Positions 25,066-32,068 of a stretch of 32,068 bases of DNA are shown piece after piece. A program made the translations under genes and the position numbers. Below the pieces are notes generated by a model. That model saw only the letters and a list, made by a program, of their open reading frames with translations. It did no database searches and was not told where the DNA came from. Origin of the DNA: Chloroflexota bacterium (GTDB lineage Bacteria > Chloroflexota > Dehalococcoidia > Lucifugimonadales > Lucifugimonadaceae); the NCBI GenBank assembly GCA_030831265.1, contig JAURLM010000039.1, positions 1 through 32,068 on the forward strand, in the 5' to 3' direction. Positions within the stretch are counted from its first letter, which is position 1. Every line of letters begins with the position of its first letter.

Positions 25066-25620
25066 ATGGTGGAAAATACGAAGTTGGCTCGCTTTCGAAG
25101 GGAGTTGAGAAACCCTTCGATGGCGACAGTTCTCTTGATCGTGCTCGCTGTGGCAGCGATCCCGTTGATTCTGCTTGTGCCCAGCTGGGTATCTACAACA
25201 AAAGGCAGCATCAAGTCTCGTTCTGATGCCGAATCTCTGCGAGACGCCAGTTTGCTGAGTTCCAGCGTGATAGTTCCCAGCCAGATAACCCCGTGGATGC
25301 TCAACCAGATCAGCCGGATGGAAGCTGCTGATAGCCCTTTCGATTGGAACTACACGGCGTTTACTGCGGGACCGTGCGCTGCATCAAACCTGGGCCAGTT
25401 GCCTCCGGGTCAGTATTCCGTTGCGATTCGTACCTCATGCACGCAACTTGACCTGATTCAGGCTGACTACGCGGGCGACTGCAAGACGGTTGCAGAGTGC
25501 GCAATACCGGCCGAGGCATATAAGCGTCTAGCGAGTGCGCGGTCGGAACTGCTCGAAGCGTTCTCTAACGCCGGATTCGTGTTGCCATACTCTGATCAAG
25601 AGCAGCAGACCGGGCCGTAA
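25066..25620 (+). CDS. Membrane-anchored hypothetical protein
   Basis: 184 residues from the ATG at 25066; the frame is open to a TTG at 25042, and neither start has a clear ribosome site. Basic N-terminus (KLARFRRELRN), one strong TM helix at about 20-42 (TVLLIVLAVAAIPLILLVPSWV), then about 140 residues expected outside the membrane. The outer part has four Cys (in GPC, TSC, GDC, AEC), which could form two disulfides, and a helical C-terminus (YKRLASARSELLEAFSNAG). No family recognised. Convergent with the gamma-glutamyltransferase gene. Confidence 0.65.
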   Translation: MVENTKLARFRRELRNPSMATVLLIVLAVAAIPLILLVPSWVSTTKGSIKSRSDAESLRDASLLSSSVIVPSQITPWMLNQISRMEAADSPFDWNYTAFTAGPCAASNLGQLPPGQYSVAIRTSCTQLDLIQADYAGDCKTVAECAIPAEAYKRLASARSELLEAFSNAGFVLPYSDQEQQTGP

Positions 25621-25630
25621 CACAGTCGGC

Positions 25631-27400
25631 CTACCAGACCGCTGCGTCTCCGTCCCTTCTGGGGTCTGAGGCAGCCATCAGCGACCGGCTTTCGGGGTGA
25701 ACCCTGATCGCGCCTTCACTGCCGTTGCCTTCAAAATCCCCGACCACTTTCACGTTGTGGCCGCGCGAGCGTAGCTGATCGACTGTTTCACCAGGAACCC
25801 GGTCTTCAATGCTCAACTCATCTCGTTCCGCGTGCGGATATGTGGAATCTGTCCGAGCCTGGAAGTGTGTCCAGCGAGGGCCTTCGATAGCTTCGGCCAC
25901 GTTAAGGCCGTAGTCAAACACGCCTGTGACTACTTGCAGGTTGGTTTGAACCTGCGTATCGCCACCGGGTGTACCGCAAACAAGTTCAAGATCACCTCCG
26001 ACCTCGGCAGGCGCGGAGAAAACCATTACTGGATTCATCGTGTGCCGTACGCGCTGGCCGGGTCGCAGGTGGTTGATGTGGTTCTCATCTATGTGCCAGT
26101 AGGTCATGCGGTTGTTCATGAGGATTCCGGTTGACCCGGCGATCAGGCACGAACCGAACATTGTCTGGATCGACTGCAACTCGCCGACGGAGTTGCCCCA
26201 GCGGTCTACCACGCAGAAGTGTGTAGTTTCGTTCCCGGCTGAAGTCGCAGGCTGGTGCGATTGACCTGATTGGCCGCGCCTGTAAAAGCGTTTTGTCTCG
26301 TCTGGTACGCGGTCCTGGAACGCCCAGGCATCTCCGGGTACAGGTTCAGGCATGGCGCGTTCAGCATGGATGTTGGCGAACCTGTTCGCTGCGTACTCTT
26401 TCGACAGCAGTCCTTCCATTGGAATATCCACGAATTCCGGATCGGCGATGTATGCCTCGCGATCGGCAAAGGCGAGTCTTTTTGCCTCGACCATCATGTG
26501 TATGGATTCGGCGGACAGATAGGGATACTTTGCCGGGTCGACCTGCTCAAACAGGTTCAGTTCCTGTAGCAGGACGTGGCCGGTGGAGTTTGGCGGAGCC
26601 TCGTAGACCGTGCGGCCTCGATATGTGGTGGAAATGGGGTCATCCCACCGAACCCGGTGCCGTTTGAAGTCCTCCATCGAAAGAAGGCCGCCGGATTGCT
26701 CGGAGAAACGGACCATCTCACGGGCGATCTCGCCCTTATAGAACGCATCACGACCATGTTCTGCAATCAGCCTGTATGTATGTGCGAGGTCAGGGTTGCG
26801 CCGTATCTCGCCCGGTTTAAGAGGCCGACCATTCGGGGCGAACACGGCAGCGGACGTTGGTGCAGTCATTAGCACGTTGTATTTGGCTGCTGAAGTGGCC
26901 TGGAAATGTGAAACCGGAACTCCATCCTCGCACAGCTCAATTGCCGGTTCGAGACAGGTTGCCAGGGGGAGGATGCCGTACTTTTCATGCGCAGACAGCA
27001 GGGCATCGACGATGCCTGGAACGGATATTGCAGTTGCGTGGGTCTGGGGGATGCCTTTGCCAAAGCGATCTGGTGTAGCGGAAAGTGGCGCTGCACCGGT
27101 GCCGTTGGCTACCTGCACCAGCTTACGGTCACGCATGTGGACCATGACGAAGCCGTCTCCACCAATGCTCGATCCCTGCGGTTCTGCGGGGCCGAGAGCG
27201 AAACCGACAGTCACGGCTGCGTCCACCGCGTTTCCCCCGCGCATCAGGGTTTGTAAACCTGCCTGTGCGGCTAACGGGTGATTCGCAACAACTGCGCCCT
27301 TGCCTCCCATGCGAACCGGACGATATGACTGGCCGCGTTCGCCGTGCGGCGTCCGGTTCTTCATGTGGTGGTCAGAGTCTGAGCTTGAACGAACCGGCAT
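25631..27400 (-). CDS. Gamma-glutamyltransferase family protein
   Basis: 589 residues, full length for the Ntn-hydrolase precursor that self-cleaves before the catalytic Thr. GGNAVDAAV (55-63), GGDGF near 80-84, APPNSTGH (268-275) and NETTHFCVVD (390-399) are family hallmarks; Thr392 is the expected cleavage site and nucleophile. Late segments NNRMTYW and CGTPGGDTQVQTNLQV are also typical. The enzyme hydrolyses or transfers gamma-glutamyl groups, classically from glutathione. No signal peptide is visible, unlike E. coli Ggt, so a cytoplasmic enzyme such as a cephalosporin-acylase-like or CapD-like member is possible. ATG at 27400 has GGGAGA upstream; an in-frame ATG 12 codons later also fits. 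Confidence 0.92.
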   Translation of the reverse strand: MPVRSSSDSDHHMKNRTPHGERGQSYRPVRMGGKGAVVANHPLAAQAGLQTLMRGGNAVDAAVTVGFALGPAEPQGSSIGGDGFVMVHMRDRKLVQVANGTGAAPLSATPDRFGKGIPQTHATAISVPGIVDALLSAHEKYGILPLATCLEPAIELCEDGVPVSHFQATSAAKYNVLMTAPTSAAVFAPNGRPLKPGEIRRNPDLAHTYRLIAEHGRDAFYKGEIAREMVRFSEQSGGLLSMEDFKRHRVRWDDPISTTYRGRTVYEAPPNSTGHVLLQELNLFEQVDPAKYPYLSAESIHMMVEAKRLAFADREAYIADPEFVDIPMEGLLSKEYAANRFANIHAERAMPEPVPGDAWAFQDRVPDETKRFYRRGQSGQSHQPATSAGNETTHFCVVDRWGNSVGELQSIQTMFGSCLIAGSTGILMNNRMTYWHIDENHINHLRPGQRVRHTMNPVMVFSAPAEVGGDLELVCGTPGGDTQVQTNLQVVTGVFDYGLNVAEAIEGPRWTHFQARTDSTYPHAERDELSIEDRVPGETVDQLRSRGHNVKVVGDFEGNGSEGAIRVHPESRSLMAASDPRRDGDAAVW

Positions 27401-27446
27401 GACCGTGTCTCCCGTGAATTCTGCGGTTTTAGGGCGGTATATACAT

Positions 27447-27480
27447 ACTGCCGCGCACGAATTTTCGCGTACGCGGCAGT
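27447..27480. repeat. Strong hairpin between the TetR and GGT genes
   Basis: ACTGCCGCG (27447-27455) and CGCGGCAGT (27472-27480) form a perfect 9-bp stem. The 16-base interior can fold again (CGAA/TTCG). The palindrome CGCGTACGCG lies at 27466-27475. No T-run follows on either strand, so it is not a textbook terminator; a transcript barrier for tetR or an operator for the GGT gene are both possible. Confidence 0.65.
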
Positions 27481-27521
27481 CTAGCAGCGGGAGGGCGGTG
27501 GGATTGGACGAGAACCGAAGG

Positions 27522-28175
27522 CTATTTGCGTCCGAAGCGCAGACGGCCCCGCATTGACTCGACCAGGCCGAGGGCGGGACGAGTCATTCGGGTTTCGTAG
27601 GCTGCGAGTATGACGCTGAGGCCTTCGTTGTACTTGAGCAGGTTGTTTGTTGCAGCGGTGCTGACTGCCGCTGTTACGGCCGAGCCGTAGTTGTACGTCA
27701 TCAAAGTGAAATACAGCTCCTGCGCAGGTTCAACCTGAAATCCAGCCTGTGTTAGAACGCCTGTGACGGCGTTGCTGTACCGAGTCGAACCGGGGCCTGG
27801 CTGAGCAGATGTGGCTGCAACGTACGGCGTAATTTCCGGGTGCTTAAGAATCAGGTCACGGTGAGCCCGCAGGAGCGTGCGAACGCGGTCCTGCCATGTC
27901 AACGCGCCCAGTGTTCGCGTGTCAATGCTGCCCAGCAGCGCATCAGCAACGTGCTCTGCCAGTTCTTCCTTGTTCTTAACATGGGTGTACAGAGCCATTG
28001 GTGCTACACCTAGCACTTTGGCGACGCTGCGAATGGACAGTGCGCTAAAACCTTCAGAGCGCGCAACTGTGATCGCTGCCTGTTCGATTATGTCCCTGGA
28101 CAGCTTCTGCTTCTTCCCCCGGGGAGCTGCTCCCGTGCCTGTAGTTTCTGAACCGGGGATAGCTGCGGTCGCCAT
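27522..28175 (-). CDS. TetR/AcrR family transcriptional regulator
   Basis: 217 residues. After a disordered Gly/Thr/Ala tail (1-23), residues 25-70 form the TetR HTH: IIEQAAITVARSEGFSALSIRSVAKVLGV, then MALYTHVKNKEEL with the typical recognition-helix YTHVKNK pattern. Residues 80-217 are the all-helical ligand-binding domain and have no recognisable ligand signature. ATG at 28175 has AGGAG six bases upstream. It is divergent from the aldo/keto reductase and upstream of the GGT gene on the same strand; either could be its target. The ligand is unknown. Confidence 0.9.
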   Translation of the reverse strand: MATAAIPGSETTGTGAAPRGKKQKLSRDIIEQAAITVARSEGFSALSIRSVAKVLGVAPMALYTHVKNKEELAEHVADALLGSIDTRTLGALTWQDRVRTLLRAHRDLILKHPEITPYVAATSAQPGPGSTRYSNAVTGVLTQAGFQVEPAQELYFTLMTYNYGSAVTAAVSTAATNNLLKYNEGLSVILAAYETRMTRPALGLVESMRGRLRFGRK

Positions 28176-28549
28176 GTTGGACTCCTGTGAAAAATATGGT
28201 CGGTGCTTGTCACCTCAATCTGCACACAGCAGTTCGAGGTGAGTGTTTGGGCGTTTCGAGAATTCGTCGTACGGACAACGACGTGGTTGCGTCCAAGACT
28301 TTATACGGCGTACGCGTTGCGCCTTGCCGCTATGCAGTTCAAACGTAATTTGATTGTTTTTGTGAGTTCAGACAGGTAAATATGCTGGGATACACGGAAA
28401 CGGATGCCCGGAACCGGATAAAACGTGACCGTTACCGGGTGAGGCAGGTGTGTAGTAGCGCAGGGCAGGTACAAGCGTAGAATCTGACGGCTTGAAGCTG
28501 AAAAGTAAAAAACTTACAACGCACGGATAGACCATTCGGAGGTGACGGG
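28176..28549. promoter_or_regulatory. 374-bp divergent intergenic region, TetR / aldo-keto reductase
   Basis: No gene or RNA is visible. It is less GC-rich than its flanks. CGTACG palindromic cores lie at 28268-28273 and 28309-28314, 41 bases apart, about four helical turns; the second sits in GGCGTACGCG and resembles the palindrome at 27466-27475. The arrangement suits TetR operators, but CGTACG also occurs in several genes of the window. An imperfect hairpin (CCCGG/CCGGG) lies near 28409-28441. GGAGGTGAC at about 28539 is the ribosome site of the reductase. Confidence 0.35.
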
Positions 28550-29488
28550 ATGCGATACAGGCATTTGGGGGCATCAGGACTTGAGGTTTCCGAGATCGGG
28601 ATCGGGACGAACAATTTTGGGGCGAGGCTCGACGCAAAGAAGTCCGAGACCGTGGTTCATGCTGCACTCGACCAGGGAATAAACCTGTTTGACACGGCAA
28701 ACATATATACACATGGAGAGTCTGAGGAGCATCTCGGCAAGGCGCTCAAGGGGCGGCGGGACGAAGCCATCATCGCCACCAAGTTCGGGATGCTGTGGGC
28801 TGAAGGACCACACGGCAAAGGCGGCTCCCGCAAGCACATCATGGATTCGCTGGAAGGTTCTCTGAAGCGCCTGGGCACCGACTATATAGACCTGTACCAG
28901 ATTCATCGGCAGGACCTGTCGACGCCCATCGAGGAGACGATGCGGGCTCTGGATGACGCTGTACGTTCAGGCAAGGTGCGATACATAGGTTGCTCAAACT
29001 ACGATGGCTGGCGGCTGGCTGATGCCATGTGGACCTCCGAGCACTATGGACTGGCACGCTTCGTCAGCGCTCAGCCGGAGTATTCGATGCTTGTGCGTGA
29101 CATCGAAAAAGAGGTGCTCCCTGCATGCGCGCATTACGGGCTGGGCATCCTGCCATACTTCCCGCTGGCTCATGGCTTCCTGACCGGCAAGTACCGTCGA
29201 GGTGAACCGGTTCCAGAGGGAACACGCCTGGCTTTAACACCCGGGGCGCAGGGACGACGCCTGACTGACAAAAACTTCGATGTCCTGGAAGGGCTTGAGG
29301 CGTTCGTTGGTAAGAACAACAAGACGCTGGTCGAGCTGGCATTTGCATGGCTGCTGGGACACAAAGAGGTCAGCTCTGTAATCGCGGGGGCAAGCAACGC
29401 CGAGCAGGTGAAGCAGAACGCCGGTGCCGCAGAATGGCAGCTATCCGCGTCTGACATGGCTGAACTGGCGACGATACTGGACAGTTAG
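28550..29488 (+). CDS. Aldo/keto reductase
   Basis: 312 residues, (beta/alpha)8 NADPH-dependent oxidoreductase. The catalytic tetrad is complete: FDTANIY (Asp48, Tyr53), ATKFG (Lys78), YQIHRQD (His119). SAQPEYSML and a C-terminal NADPH-binding stretch (SSVIAGASNAEQVKQNAGA) match the AKR family of YajO/Gpr-like enzymes; the start YRHLGASGLEVSEIGIGT is characteristic. It reduces aldehydes or ketones, or oxidises sugars; substrate unknown. GGAGGTGAC precedes the ATG. It may be controlled by the divergent TetR. It ends 30 bases from the convergent lipoprotein gene. Confidence 0.93.
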   Translation: MRYRHLGASGLEVSEIGIGTNNFGARLDAKKSETVVHAALDQGINLFDTANIYTHGESEEHLGKALKGRRDEAIIATKFGMLWAEGPHGKGGSRKHIMDSLEGSLKRLGTDYIDLYQIHRQDLSTPIEETMRALDDAVRSGKVRYIGCSNYDGWRLADAMWTSEHYGLARFVSAQPEYSMLVRDIEKEVLPACAHYGLGILPYFPLAHGFLTGKYRRGEPVPEGTRLALTPGAQGRRLTDKNFDVLEGLEAFVGKNNKTLVELAFAWLLGHKEVSSVIAGASNAEQVKQNAGAAEWQLSASDMAELATILDS

Positions 29489-29518
29489 CGAGTCTGGAAC
29501 GGCATGGTGGTTGGCGGG

Positions 29519-31144
29519 TCACTCAGTTGTGATCTCGCCGCCATCCTGTGCCACTGTTTCGCCGGCGACAGTCGTGTTACGAAGTATCACCTTGCCGTTA
29601 CCGCGGGCGAACACGTTTCCGCCTACCAGACCATCACCGTAGTCGCTTCCGCGCACATCACAGTTGATCAATATGATCACTGCATCGTCGTTGGCGATGA
29701 CATCTCCGGTGATAACGGAATCCGTGATTATCATTGTCACGCGCTCGGACGCTGATAGCACGTTGACTGTGCTGCGGACTATCTCGTAATGCGCATCGCC
29801 GGAGTTCACCGTCGATGCTGTGTAGTTGCTGTCCCTGATGATCAGCGTGTTGTCTGCAAAGACATTCGGCTCCCAGCCATAGACCGAGGTATTTATTAGG
29901 GTCAGGGACGCATCAGGTCCAATCCACCACTTATTCAGGTCGTAGTATCCGCTTTCCAGGCCGTCTATCTCTACGATCGCTTCTTCCCAAGGCCGTCCGG
30001 CGATAATGCCGATCGTGATTGCGTCAGAATCGCGGATCGTGATGTTTGAACCGGGCAGCACGTTGATGCCCCATCCATCCACCGTGACGTTGTTCATGAT
30101 GAGCGAAAATTCGATGCCGTTGATTGGCTGTGGGCCATATTTGAACAGATCAACGGATGTTGGTAGTGCTGTATCTACCGTCGAACCTCCGGGCAGGCAG
30201 AGTTCTACTTCCAGCTCCTGGGAGTTTTCGATGCTGACTGCAGAGCCATCGCACACAGTTCCGCCGAAGTAGTCCCAAGTGGTGATGTCAACGTCTGAGT
30301 TTCCACTCATGAACACCCACGTGTTGCAATTGCCAACGCCAATGTCCACCTGTTCAGCGTACAACGTGGCGTTTTCCAGGAATGAATAGTTGAATGAGCC
30401 GGTGCAGTTGGAGCCTACGGACGAGTTTTCGATAGTAACCCGACTGTGACCGGAGGCCGATACGCCGTACTGGAAAGCAAAATCTTTGACGTGCGTGACG
30501 AAAGAGTTGCGGATGATGAGCTGGGCATTGTCAGTGAGGGTGATGTTGCCCTCATGCAGGAACAGCGTGTCCTCAATGATCATCTGATCATTGCCGCTGA
30601 GGTTGATGTCACCGGTCTTTTCCAGGACCTGGTCAAAAATCACGAAATCGGCTGCCGCAATCTCAGAAACATCCTGGCCAGCGCGATAAGTGACCGCCCG
30701 CAACTTTGCAGGTTCGGTGAGAACGATCGGCTTTGTATATATAGTGCCGGTTTGTGGTGATGGACTGGTGCCGTCCAGCGTGTACAGCACTCGTGCGTCT
30801 GTCTCACCGCTTCTGATAGTTACCGTTTGCGGCGTGCCGAAAACGCCACCGCTGGAATCTATGTAGGGCGCGTCCAACGTCGGGAGCGGAGTTGGCGAAC
30901 TGGTAACGACCGCCAGCGTGGCGTCGTTTGTTGCGGCACTGGAGGCTTCACTTGTTGCTGTCGGTTTTGCAATCGTAGCGGTAGGTGCTTCGTAGTCAGT
31001 CGACGTGGTTGGAGCAACCTCAACCGTTCCGCTCACACCAGGTTGTCCGGAGGCAGAACCTTCCGCGTCACCGCCGCATGCTACTGCAAGCAGGAACAAG
31101 GAAATTGCTGTCAGCAATGGGAATATTCGTCTCAGCTTCGTCAT
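29519..31144 (-). CDS. Lipoprotein with CHB_HEX-like domain and right-handed beta-helix
   Basis: 541 residues. Residues 1-23 are a lipoprotein signal (KLRRIFPLLTAISLFLLAVAC, lipid on Cys23). A Thr/Ser/Pro/Ala linker runs to about 90. Residues 98-172 resemble the chitobiase/beta-hexosaminidase C-terminal immunoglobulin-like domain (GVFGTPQTVTI, VLYTLDGTSPS, KLRAVTYRAG). From about 175 to 541 the sequence shows irregular repeated short strands with Asp/Asn turns (LSGNDQMIIEDT, LTDNAQLIIRNS, LPGSNITIRDS, FADNTLIIRDS, GNGKVILRNT), typical of a parallel right-handed beta-helix as in pectate-lyase or adhesin folds. No catalytic residues can be assigned. Four Cys in the helix region could pair. Likely surface-exposed; adhesion, polysaccharide binding or degradation are possible. 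Confidence 0.8.
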   Translation of the reverse strand: MTKLRRIFPLLTAISLFLLAVACGGDAEGSASGQPGVSGTVEVAPTTSTDYEAPTATIAKPTATSEASSAATNDATLAVVTSSPTPLPTLDAPYIDSSGGVFGTPQTVTIRSGETDARVLYTLDGTSPSPQTGTIYTKPIVLTEPAKLRAVTYRAGQDVSEIAAADFVIFDQVLEKTGDINLSGNDQMIIEDTLFLHEGNITLTDNAQLIIRNSFVTHVKDFAFQYGVSASGHSRVTIENSSVGSNCTGSFNYSFLENATLYAEQVDIGVGNCNTWVFMSGNSDVDITTWDYFGGTVCDGSAVSIENSQELEVELCLPGGSTVDTALPTSVDLFKYGPQPINGIEFSLIMNNVTVDGWGINVLPGSNITIRDSDAITIGIIAGRPWEEAIVEIDGLESGYYDLNKWWIGPDASLTLINTSVYGWEPNVFADNTLIIRDSNYTASTVNSGDAHYEIVRSTVNVLSASERVTMIITDSVITGDVIANDDAVIILINCDVRGSDYGDGLVGGNVFARGNGKVILRNTTVAGETVAQDGGEITTE

Positions 31145-31319
31145 ACATTTATGGTCGATGTATCAATTTCTATATGTGTAGGCGTGAACCTGTATTCGCT
31201 GGGGGCTGAAGATGGTGTCAGCACCCAGATTTTTGACGAACACCAGCCAGGAAAACCAAACTTCGATGCTTGCGGTACGCTGTCATGCCAGTGAGCCGTG
31301 ACAATCCGAGGAGTTCAAA

Positions 31320-32068
31320 TTGACAGGTATGACCCGAATACTTGCCATTGACCAGGGCACGACATCTACTCGTGCAGTCGTGTTCGATGGCGATGCACAG
31401 CCTGTTGCCAGCGCGCAGGTGGAGCTGAGCCAGCACTTCCCGAAACCCGGGTGGGTGGAGCACGACCCGCTGGAGATTTTCGACGCCACGCTGGATGTTT
31501 CCCGTGCGGCTGTCGCCAAAGCCGGTATCGAGATGTCAGACATAACCTGCATCGGAATCACCAACCAGCGTGAAACAACCCTGCTGTGGGACCGCGCAAC
31601 GGGAAAGCCCGTCGCCAACGCCATCGTCTGGCAGGATCGGCGAACGGCCGAAATCTGCGAAGGGCTGGAAAGCCGCGGGCTCGCCGAGGACATTCGGCAG
31701 ATGACCGGCCTCGTCGTCGACCCGTACTTCTCCGGCACGAAACTGCGGTGGCTGCTCGATACCGTCGTTGACGGCCAGCAGCGGGCTGAAAGCGGCGAAC
31801 TGTGCTTCGGCACGGTGGATTCATGGCTCATGTACCGCCTCACCGGCGGGACAGTCCACGCCACGGACGTCACTAACGCCTCCCGCACCATGCTGTTGAA
31901 CCTGCATGACCTCTCGTGGGATCCCGAAATGTTCTCAATGCTGGATATACCTCGTGCTGTATTGCCTGAAGTGCTGCCATCTTCTGGAGAGTTCGGCGTG
32001 ACCAACGGCGACGTGTTCGGTGCGGATATACCAATCACCGGCGTTGCGGGTGACCAGCATGCCGCACT
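31320..32068 (+). CDS. glpK: Glycerol kinase (5' part, cut by window edge)
   Basis: The frame runs off the end; about 250 of an expected roughly 500 residues are present. It phosphorylates glycerol to glycerol 3-phosphate with ATP. Signatures: LAIDQGTTSTRAVVFD, QHFPKPGWVEHDP, ITNQRETTLLWD (Arg-Glu glycerol contacts), IVWQDRR, DPYFSGTKLRWLL, and GVAGDQHAA (catalytic Asp) at the very edge. TTG at 31320 is chosen because GAGGAG lies six bases before it; the ATG three codons later (31329) would be 15 bases from that site but is possible. No glpF or glpD is visible in the window, though neighbours may lie beyond it. Confidence 0.96.
   Translation, partial: MTGMTRILAIDQGTTSTRAVVFDGDAQPVASAQVELSQHFPKPGWVEHDPLEIFDATLDVSRAAVAKAGIEMSDITCIGITNQRETTLLWDRATGKPVANAIVWQDRRTAEICEGLESRGLAEDIRQMTGLVVDPYFSGTKLRWLLDTVVDGQQRAESGELCFGTVDSWLMYRLTGGTVHATDVTNASRTMLLNLHDLSWDPEMFSMLDIPRAVLPEVLPSSGEFGVTNGDVFGADIPITGVAGDQHAA

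Noticed and set aside
28409-28441. Imperfect CCCGG/CCGGG hairpin upstream of the aldo/keto reductase
   Set aside because: Two mismatches in the stem and no T-run or known riboswitch pattern; mentioned only within the intergenic entry.
31283-32038. Minus-strand frame of 251 codons at the right edge
   Set aside because: Antisense to glpK, which has clear family motifs in the plus frame; the minus product is Ser/Arg-rich with no motif.

Overview
This 32 kb window looks like ordinary chromosome from a free-living bacterium of moderately high GC content. It holds about 24 protein genes on both strands. I see no tRNA, rRNA, CRISPR, transposase or phage genes. The most likely source is a Chloroflexota lineage, possibly the marine SAR202/Dehalococcoidia-like group. 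That is an inference from gene content: enolase-superfamily enzyme, CaiB/BaiF CoA-transferase, short-chain dehydrogenase, class I PurE/PurK, giant tandem-FtsX ABC transporter genes, frequent TTG/GTG starts, and Thr/Pro-rich lipoprotein linkers of the TPTPTA type. No marker gene is present to prove it.

Layout. Positions 1-291 (-) are the start of a lipoprotein cut by the window edge. Positions 456-1817 (+) carry an HpcH/HpaI-type aldolase with a clear terminator and a MazG-like pyrophosphohydrolase. Positions 1973-3016 (+) are a regulatory pair: an excisionase-type HTH fused to a degenerate receiver, followed by an OmpR-type winged helix without a receiver. Positions 3020-4659 (-) hold a PIG-L deacetylase and an alpha/beta hydrolase. 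Positions 4853-6518 (+) are purE-purK.

Positions 6520 to about 15053 (-) form one four-gene operon. Two very large FtsX-type permeases, related to each other, are followed by two MacB/LolD-type ATPases, one carrying an AbrB-like C-terminal tail. It is probably an exporter or envelope mechanotransmission complex whose substrate I cannot name. Divergent from it (15314-16612, +) is a lipoprotein HtrA-like serine protease with a PDZ domain and a tandem-repeat linker. Both act outside the membrane, so a shared envelope role is possible but unproven.

Positions 16732-24894 are metabolic. They hold an SDR with an altered active site, a poorly coding stretch with hairpins, a second alpha/beta hydrolase, a CoA-transferase, a two-domain universal stress protein, a 90-residue unknown protein, trpB without trpA, a dCMP deaminase and a mandelate racemase/muconate lactonizing-type enzyme. 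Positions 25066-32068 hold a membrane-anchored unknown, a gamma-glutamyltransferase, a TetR regulator, an aldo/keto reductase, a beta-helix lipoprotein, and the first part of glpK.

The best candidates for something less described are the tandem-FtsX operon with its inserted beta-rich domains and Cys pairs, the pseudo-receiver/winged-helix regulatory pair with a palindrome on its promoter, and the hairpin-rich 17.6-18.2 kb stretch.
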